A stretch of 64,000 nucleotides of DNA, from assembly GCA_020635435.1 (NCBI GenBank), contig JACJZU010000003.1:248001-312000 (forward strand), in the 5' to 3' direction. Under the pieces are notes generated by a model. It saw only the letters and a list, made by a program, of their open reading frames with translations, searched no databases and was not told the DNA's origin. Origin of the DNA: Flavobacteriales bacterium. GTDB lineage: Bacteria > Bacteroidota > Bacteroidia > NS11-12g > UBA9320. The position numbers and the translations under genes are program-made. Shown here piece by piece: positions 43,557 through 53,321 of this stretch; within the stretch, counting starts at the first letter, position 1, and every line of letters starts with the position of its first letter.

Positions 43557-44282
43557 CTAAAGCTTCAGGCCGATACCAAGCCTACCACTTACGATCTGGG
43601 GGAATAACTGAAAGTTGTATGAAGAGGTTCTTTGTTGACCTTCGGTGAATAAAGGATTTTCCACTTTGTTGACATCCAAATAGCTATCAGCCAGGCATAT
43701 GGGCATATTCAGATCCAAAAACAATTTATCGGAGATGTGGTACAAGAGCCTTGGCATCAGGAAGAACATAGCCCCGGAATTGGTCTGCCTTGTGGGAAAT
43801 GAATTGGAGTTCCTCGGACTGCTATCGGTGAGGCGGAAATATGGGTTGATACCAATACCGGCAGACGGGATGAGCTTTTGGGAGGTGGATCGGTTCAGAT
43901 AAAAATTATACTCGTAACGTACGGAAACTTCAGCGATTCTCATATCGCTTCCCATGGGGACGGGTTCGATATGTCCGGTTGTATCATTGATCCGATCCGA
44001 TTTGTTGGAGATGCCATAGAACCTCAACTGTGTAAGCTCGATCTCGTGAAATGTGTTCCTTGGCGTGTTCCATTGAAAGGCCAGGGTTGGTTGGACAAGT
44101 TGCCAATCTACACGGGTATTCTCGATCGTGAAACCGGAAGCATCTTTACTGCTCGTGGAGTTGACACTCCACGTGCTGAGATTATAGAATTTGAGTGATT
44201 TACCATCAACCGCATCTGACACTTGAGCGGAACTGATCAAAAAAGAAACTGAGAACGTGCATAAAACAAGATATTTCAACAT
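43557..44282 (-). CDS. Exported protein, possible outer-membrane beta-barrel
   Basis: A 241-residue protein with a signal peptide (1-20, ending ISSAQ). The mature part alternates polar and aromatic residues in amphipathic strands (EIELTQLRFYGIS, AEVSVRYEYNFYL, LIPSAGIGINPYF, MFFLMPRLLYHI, QIVSGRLGIGLKL), ending with a Gly-Leu-Lys-Leu strand typical of small outer-membrane barrels. I do not recognise a family; the barrel call is an inference from strand pattern. Confidence 0.55.
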   Translation of the reverse strand: MLKYLVLCTFSVSFLISSAQVSDAVDGKSLKFYNLSTWSVNSTSSKDASGFTIENTRVDWQLVQPTLAFQWNTPRNTFHEIELTQLRFYGISNKSDRINDTTGHIEPVPMGSDMRIAEVSVRYEYNFYLNRSTSQKLIPSAGIGINPYFRLTDSSPRNSNSFPTRQTNSGAMFFLMPRLLYHISDKLFLDLNMPICLADSYLDVNKVENPLFTEGQQRTSSYNFQLFPQIVSGRLGIGLKL

Positions 44283-44396
44283 GGAGCTTGGAATTTTAGT
44301 TCTGAACGGCCGAATGAGTTCAATATTTCATACCGGCATGGAATAATGATGTACGAGGCCGTGGTAGGGCGAGTATATCGGGCTTTTATATTTCGC

Positions 44397-44404
44397 TATT
44401 TTTG
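44397..44404 (+). promoter_or_regulatory. -7 promoter element of the E2 gene
   Basis: TATTTTTG fits TAnnTTTG and lies 38 bp before the ATG. A small hairpin (CGCCG-TAT-CGGCG, 44408-44420) follows in the predicted leader. Confidence 0.45.
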
Positions 44405-44442
44405 CGCCGCCGTATCGGCGAATCAATAAGCACTAGTAGAGT

Positions 44443-45756
44443 ATGGCGTACGAATTGATTATGCCCAAAATGGGCGAGAGCATTGAAGAAGCAACCATCA
44501 TAAGGTGGTTGAAGGAAGAAGGTGATAGTATTGCTGCCGACGAAGCCGTTCTGGAAATAGCCACGGACAAAGTCGATTCGGAGGTTCCGGCACCGGAAGC
44601 AGGCGTGCTTTTGAAGAAGTTATTTACCGATGGCGATGTGGTAAAAGTAGGAGCAGCTATTGCGCAGATCGGTGGAGGAAATGAAAGTGTTGTGAGCAGC
44701 CCTGCCACAACATCGGCTCCCGTGCAGAATGCCTCAGTTCCTGTGGCGGAAAAGGTGCTCGAAACGAAAGCAGTTTCAGCTCCCGTCCCGGTAAATGGCA
44801 ACAGCGATCGTTTTTACTCACCTTTGGTAATGAACATCGCCCGCACGGAGCAGGTTTCAATGGCCGAATTGGAACAAATGGCCGGAACCGGTCAAAATGG
44901 ACGGGTAACCAAACGGGACATACTCGCATACATAAGTAATCGTTCCGCCCAGCCGGTGCAAAAGCAGGTCGTGGAGTCGGTGCCCGTTCAAACCGCTGCA
45001 CCTGCACTGAAATCGGAGCCCAAGGCACCAGCAGTTTCATTGAACAGCGGTGATGAGATCATAGAGATGGACCGTATGCGCAAGTTGATCGCCGATCACA
45101 TGGTGATGAGCAAGCATACCTCACCGCATGTTACCTCATTTGTTGAGGCTGATGTGACCAACATTGTCAATTGGAGGAACAAGCATAAACGCACATTTGA
45201 GGAAAGAGATGGTGAAAAACTCACTTTTACGCCGATCTTCATCGAGGCAATCGTGAAAGCCATCAAGGATTTCCCTATGATCAACATCAGTGTTGATGGT
45301 GATCGTATCATTCGCCGTAAACAGATCAATATCGGCATGGCCGCGGCATTGCCAAGTGGTAACCTTATTGTCCCGGTGATCCGAAATGCAGATACGATGA
45401 ATCTGGTTGGTTTGGCCCGCTCGGTGAACGATCTGGCAAACCGGGCCAGGAACAATGCGCTGAAACCGGACGAAATTCAAGGCGGTACTTATACTGTGAC
45501 GAATGTGGGTACATTTGGGAACGTGATGGGAACCCCAATCATCAACCAGCCACAGGTGGCCATCATGGCTACAGGGGCTATACGCAAGAAACCTGCGGTC
45601 ATTGAGACCGAATTTGGGGATATGATCGGTATCCGGCACATGATGTTCCTCTCACATTCATACGATCACCGGGTGGTAGACGGAGCCCTGGGCGGTATGT
45701 TCGTGCGAAGGGTTGCCGACTATCTCGAGAATTGGGATATGAACCGCGAGATGTAG
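44443..45756 (+). CDS. Dihydrolipoamide acyltransferase (E2) of a 2-oxoacid dehydrogenase complex
   Basis: A 437-residue E2 subunit. Lipoyl domain 1-77 with lipoyl-accepting Lys43 (ATDKVDSE), a Pro/Ala-rich linker, an E1/E3-binding domain (about 126-168: SPLVMNIARTEQVSMAELEQM...NGRVTKRDIL), a second linker and the catalytic domain with SYDHRVVDGALGG near the end (His and Asp). It is likely the branched-chain or 2-oxoglutarate-type E2 by domain layout, but E1 and E3 genes are not nearby, so substrate is open. kdsB follows 17 bp downstream. Confidence 0.92.
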   Translation: MAYELIMPKMGESIEEATIIRWLKEEGDSIAADEAVLEIATDKVDSEVPAPEAGVLLKKLFTDGDVVKVGAAIAQIGGGNESVVSSPATTSAPVQNASVPVAEKVLETKAVSAPVPVNGNSDRFYSPLVMNIARTEQVSMAELEQMAGTGQNGRVTKRDILAYISNRSAQPVQKQVVESVPVQTAAPALKSEPKAPAVSLNSGDEIIEMDRMRKLIADHMVMSKHTSPHVTSFVEADVTNIVNWRNKHKRTFEERDGEKLTFTPIFIEAIVKAIKDFPMINISVDGDRIIRRKQINIGMAAALPSGNLIVPVIRNADTMNLVGLARSVNDLANRARNNALKPDEIQGGTYTVTNVGTFGNVMGTPIINQPQVAIMATGAIRKKPAVIETEFGDMIGIRHMMFLSHSYDHRVVDGALGGMFVRRVADYLENWDMNREM

Positions 45757-45773
45757 ATCACAGATCAAAAGAA

Positions 45774-46547
45774 ATGGACTCTCTGGCAATAATTCCGGCC
45801 CGATTTGGCAGCACCCGATTTCCGGGTAAACCACTGGTTCCAATAGCCGGCAAAAGCTTGCTTCGCCGGGTATACGAGCAGGTTCAAAAGAGCAATGTGG
45901 ACGATATTCTCGTTGCAACAGATGATGAACGGATCTTTGATCACGTATTGGATTTTGGCGGTAATGTGGTCATGACATCGACGGAGCTCGAAAATGGCAC
46001 CGAACGATTATTGGCCGCTTTCGAGCTTGCAGTGGAGGAAGAGGATGAATACGACGTGATCATCAACGTTCAAGGCGATGAGCCAGCCATTGATCCACAG
46101 GATATCAATAAGATCCTGAATATTTTTAGAGAGGAAGAAACCGATATCGCTACGCTTGCAACCAAAATTGACAGTGCCGAAGAATTATTCAACCCCAACA
46201 TCGTCAAGCTCGTTGCTTCGGACTTTGAAGAGGGAATAGCGGATGCATTGTACTTCAGCCGCCAGGCCATTCCTTTCGTTCGAGATGCACAACCGGAGGA
46301 TTGGTTGAAACACGGCACATTTTACCGACATGTAGGAATCTACGGTTTTTCGGCAGAATCCTTGGAAGCCATTCGGGGTTTATCGGTAAGTCCATTGGAA
46401 AAAGCTGAAAAACTCGAACAACTGCGTTGGCTCCAGAATCACTTCGTGATAAGTGTGGCACTTACTGCCAATAAGCCACATGGTGTGGACGTTCCGGCCG
46501 ATGTGGAGCTTGTGGAGAAACTCTTGAAAAGCATTGGGCTTCCCTGA
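45774..46547 (+). CDS. kdsB: 3-deoxy-manno-octulosonate cytidylyltransferase
   Basis: A 257-residue enzyme that activates Kdo as CMP-Kdo for lipopolysaccharide inner core synthesis. The start MDSLAIIPARFGSTRFPGKPL carries the nucleotide-binding R-x-G-S-x-R-x-P-G-K motif; VATDDERI, QGDEPAID (metal and CTP site) and RHVGIYGFS follow. The ATG at 45774 matches the family start. It lies 17 bp after the E2 stop and is probably co-transcribed with it. Confidence 0.96.
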   Translation: MDSLAIIPARFGSTRFPGKPLVPIAGKSLLRRVYEQVQKSNVDDILVATDDERIFDHVLDFGGNVVMTSTELENGTERLLAAFELAVEEEDEYDVIINVQGDEPAIDPQDINKILNIFREEETDIATLATKIDSAEELFNPNIVKLVASDFEEGIADALYFSRQAIPFVRDAQPEDWLKHGTFYRHVGIYGFSAESLEAIRGLSVSPLEKAEKLEQLRWLQNHFVISVALTANKPHGVDVPADVELVEKLLKSIGLP

Positions 46548-46569
46548 GCATTTTCGCTCCGATTTGCAG

Positions 46570-46577
46570 TACTTTTG
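46570..46577 (+). promoter_or_regulatory. -7 promoter element of pyrG
   Basis: TACTTTTG fits TAnnTTTG. A start about 5 bp after it would place the first transcribed bases in AATCCCG, some 60 bp before pyrG, leaving room for the short leader frame. Confidence 0.5.
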
Positions 46578-46600
46578 AATCCCGTACAATAGGGAATACT

Positions 46601-46648
46601 ATGGCTTCGAAACGCCGTCGTAGGACCAAACGTTTGTCGTATGAATAA
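46601..46648 (+). CDS. Possible 15-residue leader peptide upstream of pyrG
   Basis: An ATG at 46601 opens a 15-codon frame encoding a strongly basic peptide, MASKRRRRTKRLSYE, whose stop (TAA, 46646-46648) overlaps the pyrG start ATGAATAA in another frame. It begins about 20 bp after the predicted transcription start. This layout, an upstream mini-gene ending on the next start, allows translational coupling. It could also be chance; the Arg/Lys run is unusual for random sequence in this genome. Confidence 0.35.
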   Translation: MASKRRRRTKRLSYE

Positions 46649-48254
46649 ACCGAAATACGTTTTTGTTACGGGCGGGGTAACATCTTCCCTGGGCAAAGGC
46701 ATCATCGCTGCATCACTGGCCAAACTTCTGCAGGCCAGAGGTTACAATGTGACCATTCAAAAGTTCGACCCTTATATTAACGTGGATCCGGGAACCATGA
46801 ATCCCTATGAACACGGTGAATGCTATGTGACGGAAGATGGTGCTGAAACAGATCTGGATCTGGGGCATTACGAGCGCTTTTTAAATACTCCAACATCCCA
46901 GGCAAATAACGTAACCACTGGGCGGATCTATCAAACCGTTATCGACAATGAGCGCCAGGGAAAGTATCTGGGAAAAACGGTTCAGGTAATCCCGCACATC
47001 ACTGACGAGATCAAGCGAAGAATGATGCTCCTCGGAGAAAGTGGCGGACATGATATTGTGATCACCGAGTTGGGAGGGACCGTCGGGGATATTGAATCAC
47101 TTCCCTATGTGGAAGCTATGCGTCAGCTGCGCTGGGATCTCGGTCAGGAAAATACCGTGGTGATCCATTTAACCCTCATTCCTTATTTGCGTGCGGCGGG
47201 AGAATTGAAGACCAAGCCCACTCAGCACAGTGTTAAAACATTACAGGAATTGGGAGTTCAACCCGATGTGCTCGTTTGCAGAACGGAACATAAATTGAAC
47301 GCCGACATTCGCCGTAAGGTCGCTCTATTCTGCAACGTAAATCAGAATGCGGTGATCGAGAGTATTGATGTGGACAGCATTTATGAAGTTCCTCTGGTAA
47401 TGCTCCGGGAGAAGCTCGATCAGGTTGTTCTGCGCAAACTCAAATTGTCAACCAAACAAGAACCCGGACTGGAAAAGTGGAAAGATTTCCTCTTCCGCCT
47501 GGATCACCCCAAATCGGAAGTGAACATTGGTCTGGTGGGGAAATACGTGGAATTGCCCGACGCGTACAAATCGATCAATGAAGCGTTTAATCACGCCGGC
47601 GCGGTTAACGAATGCAAGGTGAATGTACATGCCATACAGAGCGAATCGCTCAATTCCAAGAACATCGAATCCCGACTGGACGGCCTGGATGGCGTATTGG
47701 TGGCCCCGGGTTTTGGCGATCGCGGAATCGAAGGGAAAATTGAAGCGATCCGCTTTTTACGCGAACGCGGTATTCCTTTCTTTGGCATTTGTTTGGGAAT
47801 GCAATGTGCCGTTGTAGAATTTGCACGCAACGTAATTGGTCTGACAGGTGCGCACAGCACCGAAATGGATCCCAATACACCGGATCCGGTGATATCCATG
47901 ATGGCCGAGCAAAAACAGGTCACTCAGAAAGGAGGAACCATGCGATTGGGATCCTACGATTGTCAACTGGCCAAAAAGAGTCTGTGTGCACGCATTTACG
48001 GCAAGACCACCATCAGCGAACGTCACCGGCATCGCTATGAATTTAATAATGCCTACAGAGATCAATTTGAAGAGAAGGGCATGCAATTAGTCGGGATGAA
48101 TCCGGATCTGGGTTTGGTTGAAGCTATTGAAGTTTCGGGCCATCCATTTTTCGTGGCTGTTCAGTTTCACCCTGAACTCAAGAGCACCGTGGCCAATCCA
48201 CATCCACTTTTCGTGCGTTTCGTGAAAGCGGCAATGGATCACCGCAATTCCTGA
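46641..48254 (+). CDS. pyrG: CTP synthase
   Basis: A 537-residue glutamine-dependent CTP synthase. The synthetase domain starts KYVFVTGGVTSSLGKGI (P-loop) and has KFDPYINVDPGTMNPYEHGECYVTEDGAETDLDLGHYERF; the glutaminase domain has GICLGMQCAVVEFAR (nucleophile Cys) and the final HPFFVAVQFHPELKS (His, Glu). Full length and all motifs present. It converges with the MOSC gene, overlapping it by 16 bp at the 3' ends. Confidence 0.98.
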   Translation: MNKPKYVFVTGGVTSSLGKGIIAASLAKLLQARGYNVTIQKFDPYINVDPGTMNPYEHGECYVTEDGAETDLDLGHYERFLNTPTSQANNVTTGRIYQTVIDNERQGKYLGKTVQVIPHITDEIKRRMMLLGESGGHDIVITELGGTVGDIESLPYVEAMRQLRWDLGQENTVVIHLTLIPYLRAAGELKTKPTQHSVKTLQELGVQPDVLVCRTEHKLNADIRRKVALFCNVNQNAVIESIDVDSIYEVPLVMLREKLDQVVLRKLKLSTKQEPGLEKWKDFLFRLDHPKSEVNIGLVGKYVELPDAYKSINEAFNHAGAVNECKVNVHAIQSESLNSKNIESRLDGLDGVLVAPGFGDRGIEGKIEAIRFLRERGIPFFGICLGMQCAVVEFARNVIGLTGAHSTEMDPNTPDPVISMMAEQKQVTQKGGTMRLGSYDCQLAKKSLCARIYGKTTISERHRHRYEFNNAYRDQFEEKGMQLVGMNPDLGLVEAIEVSGHPFFVAVQFHPELKSTVANPHPLFVRFVKAAMDHRNS

Positions 48255-49051
48255 TCCGGTAGGATCCATTGAATTTGTTGACCCACTTCCAGCCGAATAC
48301 CCGTCGGCAGAACAACATTCACCCCGAAAACGGCTTCTCCATCTCCTCTGCGAACCAGAGTCTGAAGGGGTTCAACCCCTCCGGGCCGACCTGTCTGTTG
48401 ATCGATCCGGGTTACATTACAGCGAAGACAGGCCTTGAGGAGGTCGCTTTCGGCATCCCCAACTCGCACAGATATCGCCTTTTGCTCCAGCCAGGCTTCT
48501 AATCCGCTCACAACAATATTAGGACGAAACCGATCCATGGGCACCGGTTCTGGCATCTCATCGTTCAGTTGAGTCAAACTGCCGGTGTTTGTTATGAGAA
48601 TCGGATAACCATCAGCAAACGACGTCTTAAATTCTACATCTGACTTGTTTCGTATTCTAGGTGTGTTCTGATCATAGTGAACGAGTCGGATGGCTTTCCC
48701 GAATCGACTCCTTAACCAAATAGCTGCAGTATCTCCCAGGTCCAGTGCGGAGAATTCATCTTCCCAAACTTTGACACTAAAGGGCTCTAGATCCAGATCT
48801 TCCCGATCGATCCGGAGCGTATCGCCATCCATGGATAACTCAATGAAGTTGGGATGGGCTTGACACTCCAGACGAGCCATTTCGGGTATCTTTCGCTGAC
48901 TCAGAAATACACCTTCCTCATCGGTAAGCATAAACAGACGGTCTCCTTCCAGGCCCGTAGCATGTACGGCCGATTCCCGGATCTTTTTTGCCCGACCACC
49001 CTTGATCGGATAGATGAACAAGGCCTCGATCACCGAATTGAATGTCTGCAC
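48239..49051 (-). CDS. MOSC-domain protein
   Basis: About 270 residues with the N-terminal beta-barrel (ALFIYPIKGGRAKKI, TGLEGDRLFMLTDEEGVFLSQRKIP) and the MOSC domain (about 115-265), including RFRPNIVV, LLKACLRCNVTRIDQQTG with the conserved Cys that binds molybdenum cofactor in mARC/YcbX proteins, and GVNVVL. It likely carries Moco and reduces N-hydroxylated or similar compounds. Electron partners are not encoded here; the C-terminal ferredoxin of YcbX is missing. GTG at 49051 is the likely start; a GTG six codons later is possible. Confidence 0.88.
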   Translation of the reverse strand: MQTFNSVIEALFIYPIKGGRAKKIRESAVHATGLEGDRLFMLTDEEGVFLSQRKIPEMARLECQAHPNFIELSMDGDTLRIDREDLDLEPFSVKVWEDEFSALDLGDTAAIWLRSRFGKAIRLVHYDQNTPRIRNKSDVEFKTSFADGYPILITNTGSLTQLNDEMPEPVPMDRFRPNIVVSGLEAWLEQKAISVRVGDAESDLLKACLRCNVTRIDQQTGRPGGVEPLQTLVRRGDGEAVFGVNVVLPTGIRLEVGQQIQWILPDQELR

Positions 49052-49108
49052 GCAGCCAAAATACGGATTCTGTATGGAGAGCACGATATGCCGACTAATT
49101 TTGCGCAC

Positions 49109-51064
49109 ATGATTGCACTGAACGATGTATCCTTTGAATTCGCGGGAAATTACCTCTATCGCAATATCAATTGGCACATCAAACCGAAAGAGCGGATCGG
49201 TCTGGTAGGGAAGAACGGAAGTGGGAAAACGACTCTTTTGCGACTCATTACCGGAACGTATGAATTGAGGGAAGGGAATATTTCCATGGCCAAAGGCCTT
49301 AAGATGGGCTACCTGCATCAGGAAATGGCAGAAACCCATACGGATGACAGCATTGTTCAAGTGGCTATGAGAGCGTTCGAAAGCTGCATCCGCATGGAAA
49401 AGGAGATGCATGAATTGTACGAGCGACTGGAACACGACCATTCTCAGGAGGTTTTAGACAGACTCGGCCATCTGCAGAGCGAATTTGAACGGATGGGGGG
49501 GTACGAAATGCAGAGTAGAACAGAAGAGATCCTCGAGGGTCTTGGATTCAGTACGCCGGATCTTCAACGTCCATTATCCGAGTTCAGCGGTGGATGGCGG
49601 ATGCGCGTCATCCTTGCCAGGATGTTGCTCGAACAGCCCGAATTATTGATCCTCGACGAACCTACGAACCACCTGGATCTACCTTCCATTGAGTGGTTGG
49701 AGCAATATCTGCAAACCTATGCCGGAACGGTGATCGTTGTTTCGCACGACCGTACTTTCCTCAACCGAATGGTAACCAAGATCGTGGAACTTGCTCACAA
49801 GAAACTGTATATTTGGGAGGGTAACTACGACTTTTATCAAAAAGCCAAACAGGAACGCGACGACCTGCAGAAGCGACAATTCGACAATCAGCAACAGTTC
49901 ATCAAGGACCAGGAAAAATTCATAAACAGGTTCCGGGCAAAAGCTTCTAAGGCCACGGCAGTGCAAAGCCGCATCAAAATGCTGGAAAAACTGGACCGGG
50001 TTGAGGAGATCGAGCAAGATGGTCCCACCATGCGTTTGAACTTCACGGTTGATCATCCGTCGGGAAAGGTAGTTATGGAATTGGATGAGATCAGTAAATC
50101 ATTTGGAACGAACCACATCCTCCAAAAAGCATCTGCTCACATAAGCAGGGGGGATAAGATCGCGCTGATCGGTGCCAACGGGAAAGGTAAATCGACTTTG
50201 TTACGGATCATCCACGGTTCGGAACCTGTGCTTGGAGAGCGGAAAGAAGGCCACAATGTTCAGATGGCGTTCTATGCGCAGCACCAGTTGGAGGCATTAG
50301 ATCTCAATGCCACTGTTTTGGAAGAGTTGAAGCACCATGGAAGCAACTGGATGGAATCCGAATTGCGCAATTTGCTGGGTTGTTTCTTATTTGGGGGTGA
50401 AGATGTTGAGAAGAACATCCGCGTTCTGAGCGGAGGGGAGAAAAGTCGGGTTGCATTGGCCAAAACCCTGGTCGAGCGTGCGAATTTTCTTTTGTTGGAC
50501 GAACCTACGAATCACCTTGATATTGGTTCCATTGAAGTGCTTATCGAGGCTTTGCAGCGGTTTCCGGCAACATTTGTGTTGGTAAGTCACGATCGCGATT
50601 TCATCGCACGAACTGCCAATAAGGTCTGGTGGATAGAAGGTCAGCAGATCAAGGAATATCCCGGCACGTACGATGAATTTGTGACCTGGCAGCAAAAAAG
50701 GGAAATGGAAACCTTGCAACGGGCAAGTGTTCAGTCCAAATTAGAAAAGGAGGAGAAAAAACAGAACCGTGCTTCACACCGCGACGATGGGGACAAACAG
50801 CTACAGGAACTGAAGAAAAAGCGCAACAAGTTGGAAAGGCGTTACAAGGAAGAGGAGGATTATGTTGCAGAATTGGAAGGTAAGCTCAAACACATCGAAT
50901 CTCAACTTGCCGATCCTGAGATCTCCGGTCAGCATCAACGCATCATTGAACTCTCGAACGATCACGGTAAGATCGAAACTCAATTGATATCCGCCCGGGA
51001 AAAGATGGAAAACGCCCTCGAGGCTCTCATGGAGATCGAGGAGGAAATGGAGCAAATGCGCTGA
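49109..51064 (+). CDS. ABC-F family ATPase
   Basis: A 651-residue soluble twin-ATPase of the ABC-F family (translation factors, related to Uup/EttA/ribosome protection proteins). Walker A motifs are GKNGSGKTT and GANGKGKST, signatures LSEFSGGWRMR and LSGGEKSR, Walker B motifs LLILDEPTNHLD and FLLLDEPTNHLD. The linker (about 215-320) and a C-terminal coiled coil (about 540-651, rich in Glu/Lys) resemble Uup-type proteins. ATG at 49109 gives the usual MIALNDVSF start; 49088 is an alternative. It is divergent from the MOSC gene with a short shared upstream region. Confidence 0.93.
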   Translation: MIALNDVSFEFAGNYLYRNINWHIKPKERIGLVGKNGSGKTTLLRLITGTYELREGNISMAKGLKMGYLHQEMAETHTDDSIVQVAMRAFESCIRMEKEMHELYERLEHDHSQEVLDRLGHLQSEFERMGGYEMQSRTEEILEGLGFSTPDLQRPLSEFSGGWRMRVILARMLLEQPELLILDEPTNHLDLPSIEWLEQYLQTYAGTVIVVSHDRTFLNRMVTKIVELAHKKLYIWEGNYDFYQKAKQERDDLQKRQFDNQQQFIKDQEKFINRFRAKASKATAVQSRIKMLEKLDRVEEIEQDGPTMRLNFTVDHPSGKVVMELDEISKSFGTNHILQKASAHISRGDKIALIGANGKGKSTLLRIIHGSEPVLGERKEGHNVQMAFYAQHQLEALDLNATVLEELKHHGSNWMESELRNLLGCFLFGGEDVEKNIRVLSGGEKSRVALAKTLVERANFLLLDEPTNHLDIGSIEVLIEALQRFPATFVLVSHDRDFIARTANKVWWIEGQQIKEYPGTYDEFVTWQQKREMETLQRASVQSKLEKEEKKQNRASHRDDGDKQLQELKKKRNKLERRYKEEEDYVAELEGKLKHIESQLADPEISGQHQRIIELSNDHGKIETQLISAREKMENALEALMEIEEEMEQMR

Positions 51065-51093
51065 GAGCGGATGAACGAAATCTGAGAAGTTGT

Positions 51094-53259
51094 TTAATTC
51101 TCCAGTTCCCGCATCAAATATTCGGTGACCTTGTGGTATAAGTGGGCCCGATCCTTACCATTCACATTATGTTCGTGATGGGGATACACGTAGTAATCGA
51201 GACCGGTAACTCCGGCTTTTATCGCCTTTTCCAGGTACAAAAGGCTGTGTTGCCAAAGTACCGTGGCATCCTGTGCTCCATGGATCATGAGTAATCTCCC
51301 TTCAAGTTTGTCCACATAATTCAAGAGATTATTCTCTTTGTATCCATCCGGATTTTCCTGAGGTGTGTCCATGTAACGCTCCGTGTACATGACTTCGTAG
51401 TAGGTCCAGTCGATAACCGGTCCACCTGCAACACCGACTTTGAAAATTCCGGGATGCCGGGTCATGAGTGAAGTGGTCATGAAACCTCCATAACTCCAGC
51501 CGTGAACACCCATTCTCCCCGTGTCGGCATATCCTTGTGCAATGAGCCAGTTGAGACCCGTGAGTTGATCTTCCATCTCCAGATAGCCCATGCGGCGGTG
51601 TACCGCACTTTCAAACTCAAATCCACGATTGGCAGAACCTCGTCCGTCTATGGTGAATACCAGATAACCCCGTTGTGCGAGATACTGATACCATAGATTT
51701 GCTCCCCCGAGCCATGTATTGCGAACAAGCTGAACATGTGGGCCATTGTAGAGGTACACAATAACAGGGTATTTTTTCGATGGATCGAAATCAGTGGGTT
51801 TGAAAAGGCGATAGTACAACCGGGTTCCATCTTTGGCTTTGATGTCTCCAATTTCCATCGCTCCGAGTTTGTAGTCCTTCAGGGGATTTTCTGCCGTGTG
51901 AATCGTTGAAACCGGTACACCATTCTTATCGATGATCCGCACCTCGGTTGGTGTCACCGTGTTCGAGAAGCGATCCAGAAAATGGACCATGTTGGGACTG
52001 GCAATAATGCTGTGCGTTCCTGGATCCCTGCTGATCTTACGAGACTTACCGTTCTTCATATTCACGCAGAACAGATCGCGGTCAAGCGGACTCTCCGTTG
52101 TAGTGATCACAAACAGATTCTCGTCCTGCTCGTCCAATCCGATCAGATCGGTAACTACCCAATTTCCTTTGGTTAGTTGCTTGAGCTGTTTACCTGATGT
52201 GTCGTACAGATAGAGGTGATTGTAGCCATCCCGTTCGCTCCACCAAAGGAATTTTGAATGATCGGACTTCAGAAATTGAGCCGGGTGCTCGGGTTCAACG
52301 TATTTCGGATTTTGTTCTTCAAACAGGGTTTTGATGAAAGCACCGCTTGATGCATCGTATTTATTGAGCCACATGTGATTTTGCTGGCGATTCACAACAG
52401 CGATATATACAAACTTACTTTCCGGATCCCAGGCTATATTGGTGAGGTATTGCTCCTCCGGCTTGCCGGTCTGCAGATAGAGTGTTCGGCCACTTTGCAG
52501 ATGATGAACACCCACCGTTACGTGATGGCTTTTCCGACCCGCAGTAGGGTAGCGGGTCTCGTTAGCAGTAGCCGGAGTATCGGACAAATTATATAGCGGG
52601 TAATTGCTCACCATGCTCTCATCCATTCGATAAAAGGCCAGTGCGTCTCCTTTGTCCGACCAGAATAATCCTTCCATGATCCCGAATTCGTTTCGGTGCA
52701 CAGCTTGTCCGTAAACGATCCCATTTCCACCATCGGTAGTTAATTGAACGGGATTTCCACCGTTAGTTTGAACATATAACTGCTGATCTTTTATGTACGC
52801 CTGGTTGAGCGTGCTCTCGTGCGTTTTGTATACAGTTAGGCCCTCTTTGGAGAAACTGCCTGTTTTCCTCGTTTTGCGATCGCCAATATGATAAGCCAGA
52901 TAGTTCCCCTTCCAGAAGTACTGCAATTCGTCCATTCCAAGCCATTTGAACGCCGGGATCGATCGAAGTGTGTCCAGTTTCGGATCGAAATTGAGCAGAC
53001 TCTCATTCAGGTCTTTCAATGCGAACGTCTTTATAGGTGCATTGCGTGTTTCTTCCAATTCATGGATGATCACCTGCTGTTCACCGTTCTCAGTTGATCG
53101 GAATGAATAGCGGTGATCCGTCATCCATTGCAGATCGCTCAAACCCTTCGGGTAAAGATGGTAACCGAGGATGGCCTCCTCCATGGTAAATGTCTTTTCC
53201 TGTGCAAATGAGGCAAATGAACCGACTAGAATGAAAAAGTATATAATGAACCGTCTCAT
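51094..53259 (-). CDS. Dipeptidyl peptidase IV (S9B), exported
   Basis: A 721-residue secreted peptidase with a signal peptide (ending SFASFAQ). The N-terminal eight-bladed propeller (about 30-470) includes WSDKGDALAFYRMDES and WWSERDGYNHLYLYD. The hydrolase domain has YNGPHVQLVRNTW, RGSANRGFEFE, HGWSYGGF with nucleophile Ser near residue 587, HGAQDATV (Asp) and PHHEHNV (His). It releases Xaa-Pro dipeptides outside the cell or in the periplasm. A -7 element (TAGATTTG) lies 20 bp upstream of the ATG. Confidence 0.95.
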   Translation of the reverse strand: MRRFIIYFFILVGSFASFAQEKTFTMEEAILGYHLYPKGLSDLQWMTDHRYSFRSTENGEQQVIIHELEETRNAPIKTFALKDLNESLLNFDPKLDTLRSIPAFKWLGMDELQYFWKGNYLAYHIGDRKTRKTGSFSKEGLTVYKTHESTLNQAYIKDQQLYVQTNGGNPVQLTTDGGNGIVYGQAVHRNEFGIMEGLFWSDKGDALAFYRMDESMVSNYPLYNLSDTPATANETRYPTAGRKSHHVTVGVHHLQSGRTLYLQTGKPEEQYLTNIAWDPESKFVYIAVVNRQQNHMWLNKYDASSGAFIKTLFEEQNPKYVEPEHPAQFLKSDHSKFLWWSERDGYNHLYLYDTSGKQLKQLTKGNWVVTDLIGLDEQDENLFVITTTESPLDRDLFCVNMKNGKSRKISRDPGTHSIIASPNMVHFLDRFSNTVTPTEVRIIDKNGVPVSTIHTAENPLKDYKLGAMEIGDIKAKDGTRLYYRLFKPTDFDPSKKYPVIVYLYNGPHVQLVRNTWLGGANLWYQYLAQRGYLVFTIDGRGSANRGFEFESAVHRRMGYLEMEDQLTGLNWLIAQGYADTGRMGVHGWSYGGFMTTSLMTRHPGIFKVGVAGGPVIDWTYYEVMYTERYMDTPQENPDGYKENNLLNYVDKLEGRLLMIHGAQDATVLWQHSLLYLEKAIKAGVTGLDYYVYPHHEHNVNGKDRAHLYHKVTEYLMRELEN

Positions 53260-53279
53260 GATGTAATAATGTGGTTGCG

Positions 53280-53287
53280 CAAATCTA
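53280..53287 (-). promoter_or_regulatory. -7 promoter element of the DPP-IV gene
   Basis: TAGATTTG on the minus strand fits TAnnTTTG and lies 20 bp before the ATG of the peptidase gene. Confidence 0.45.
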
Positions 53288-53321
53288 ACATCAACACCGA
53301 CAATGCCCGGACATGTTCGAT

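Noticed and set aside
48854..49108. Upstream extension of the ABC-F gene
   Set aside because: It is antisense to the MOSC gene and precedes the conserved MIALNDVSF start.
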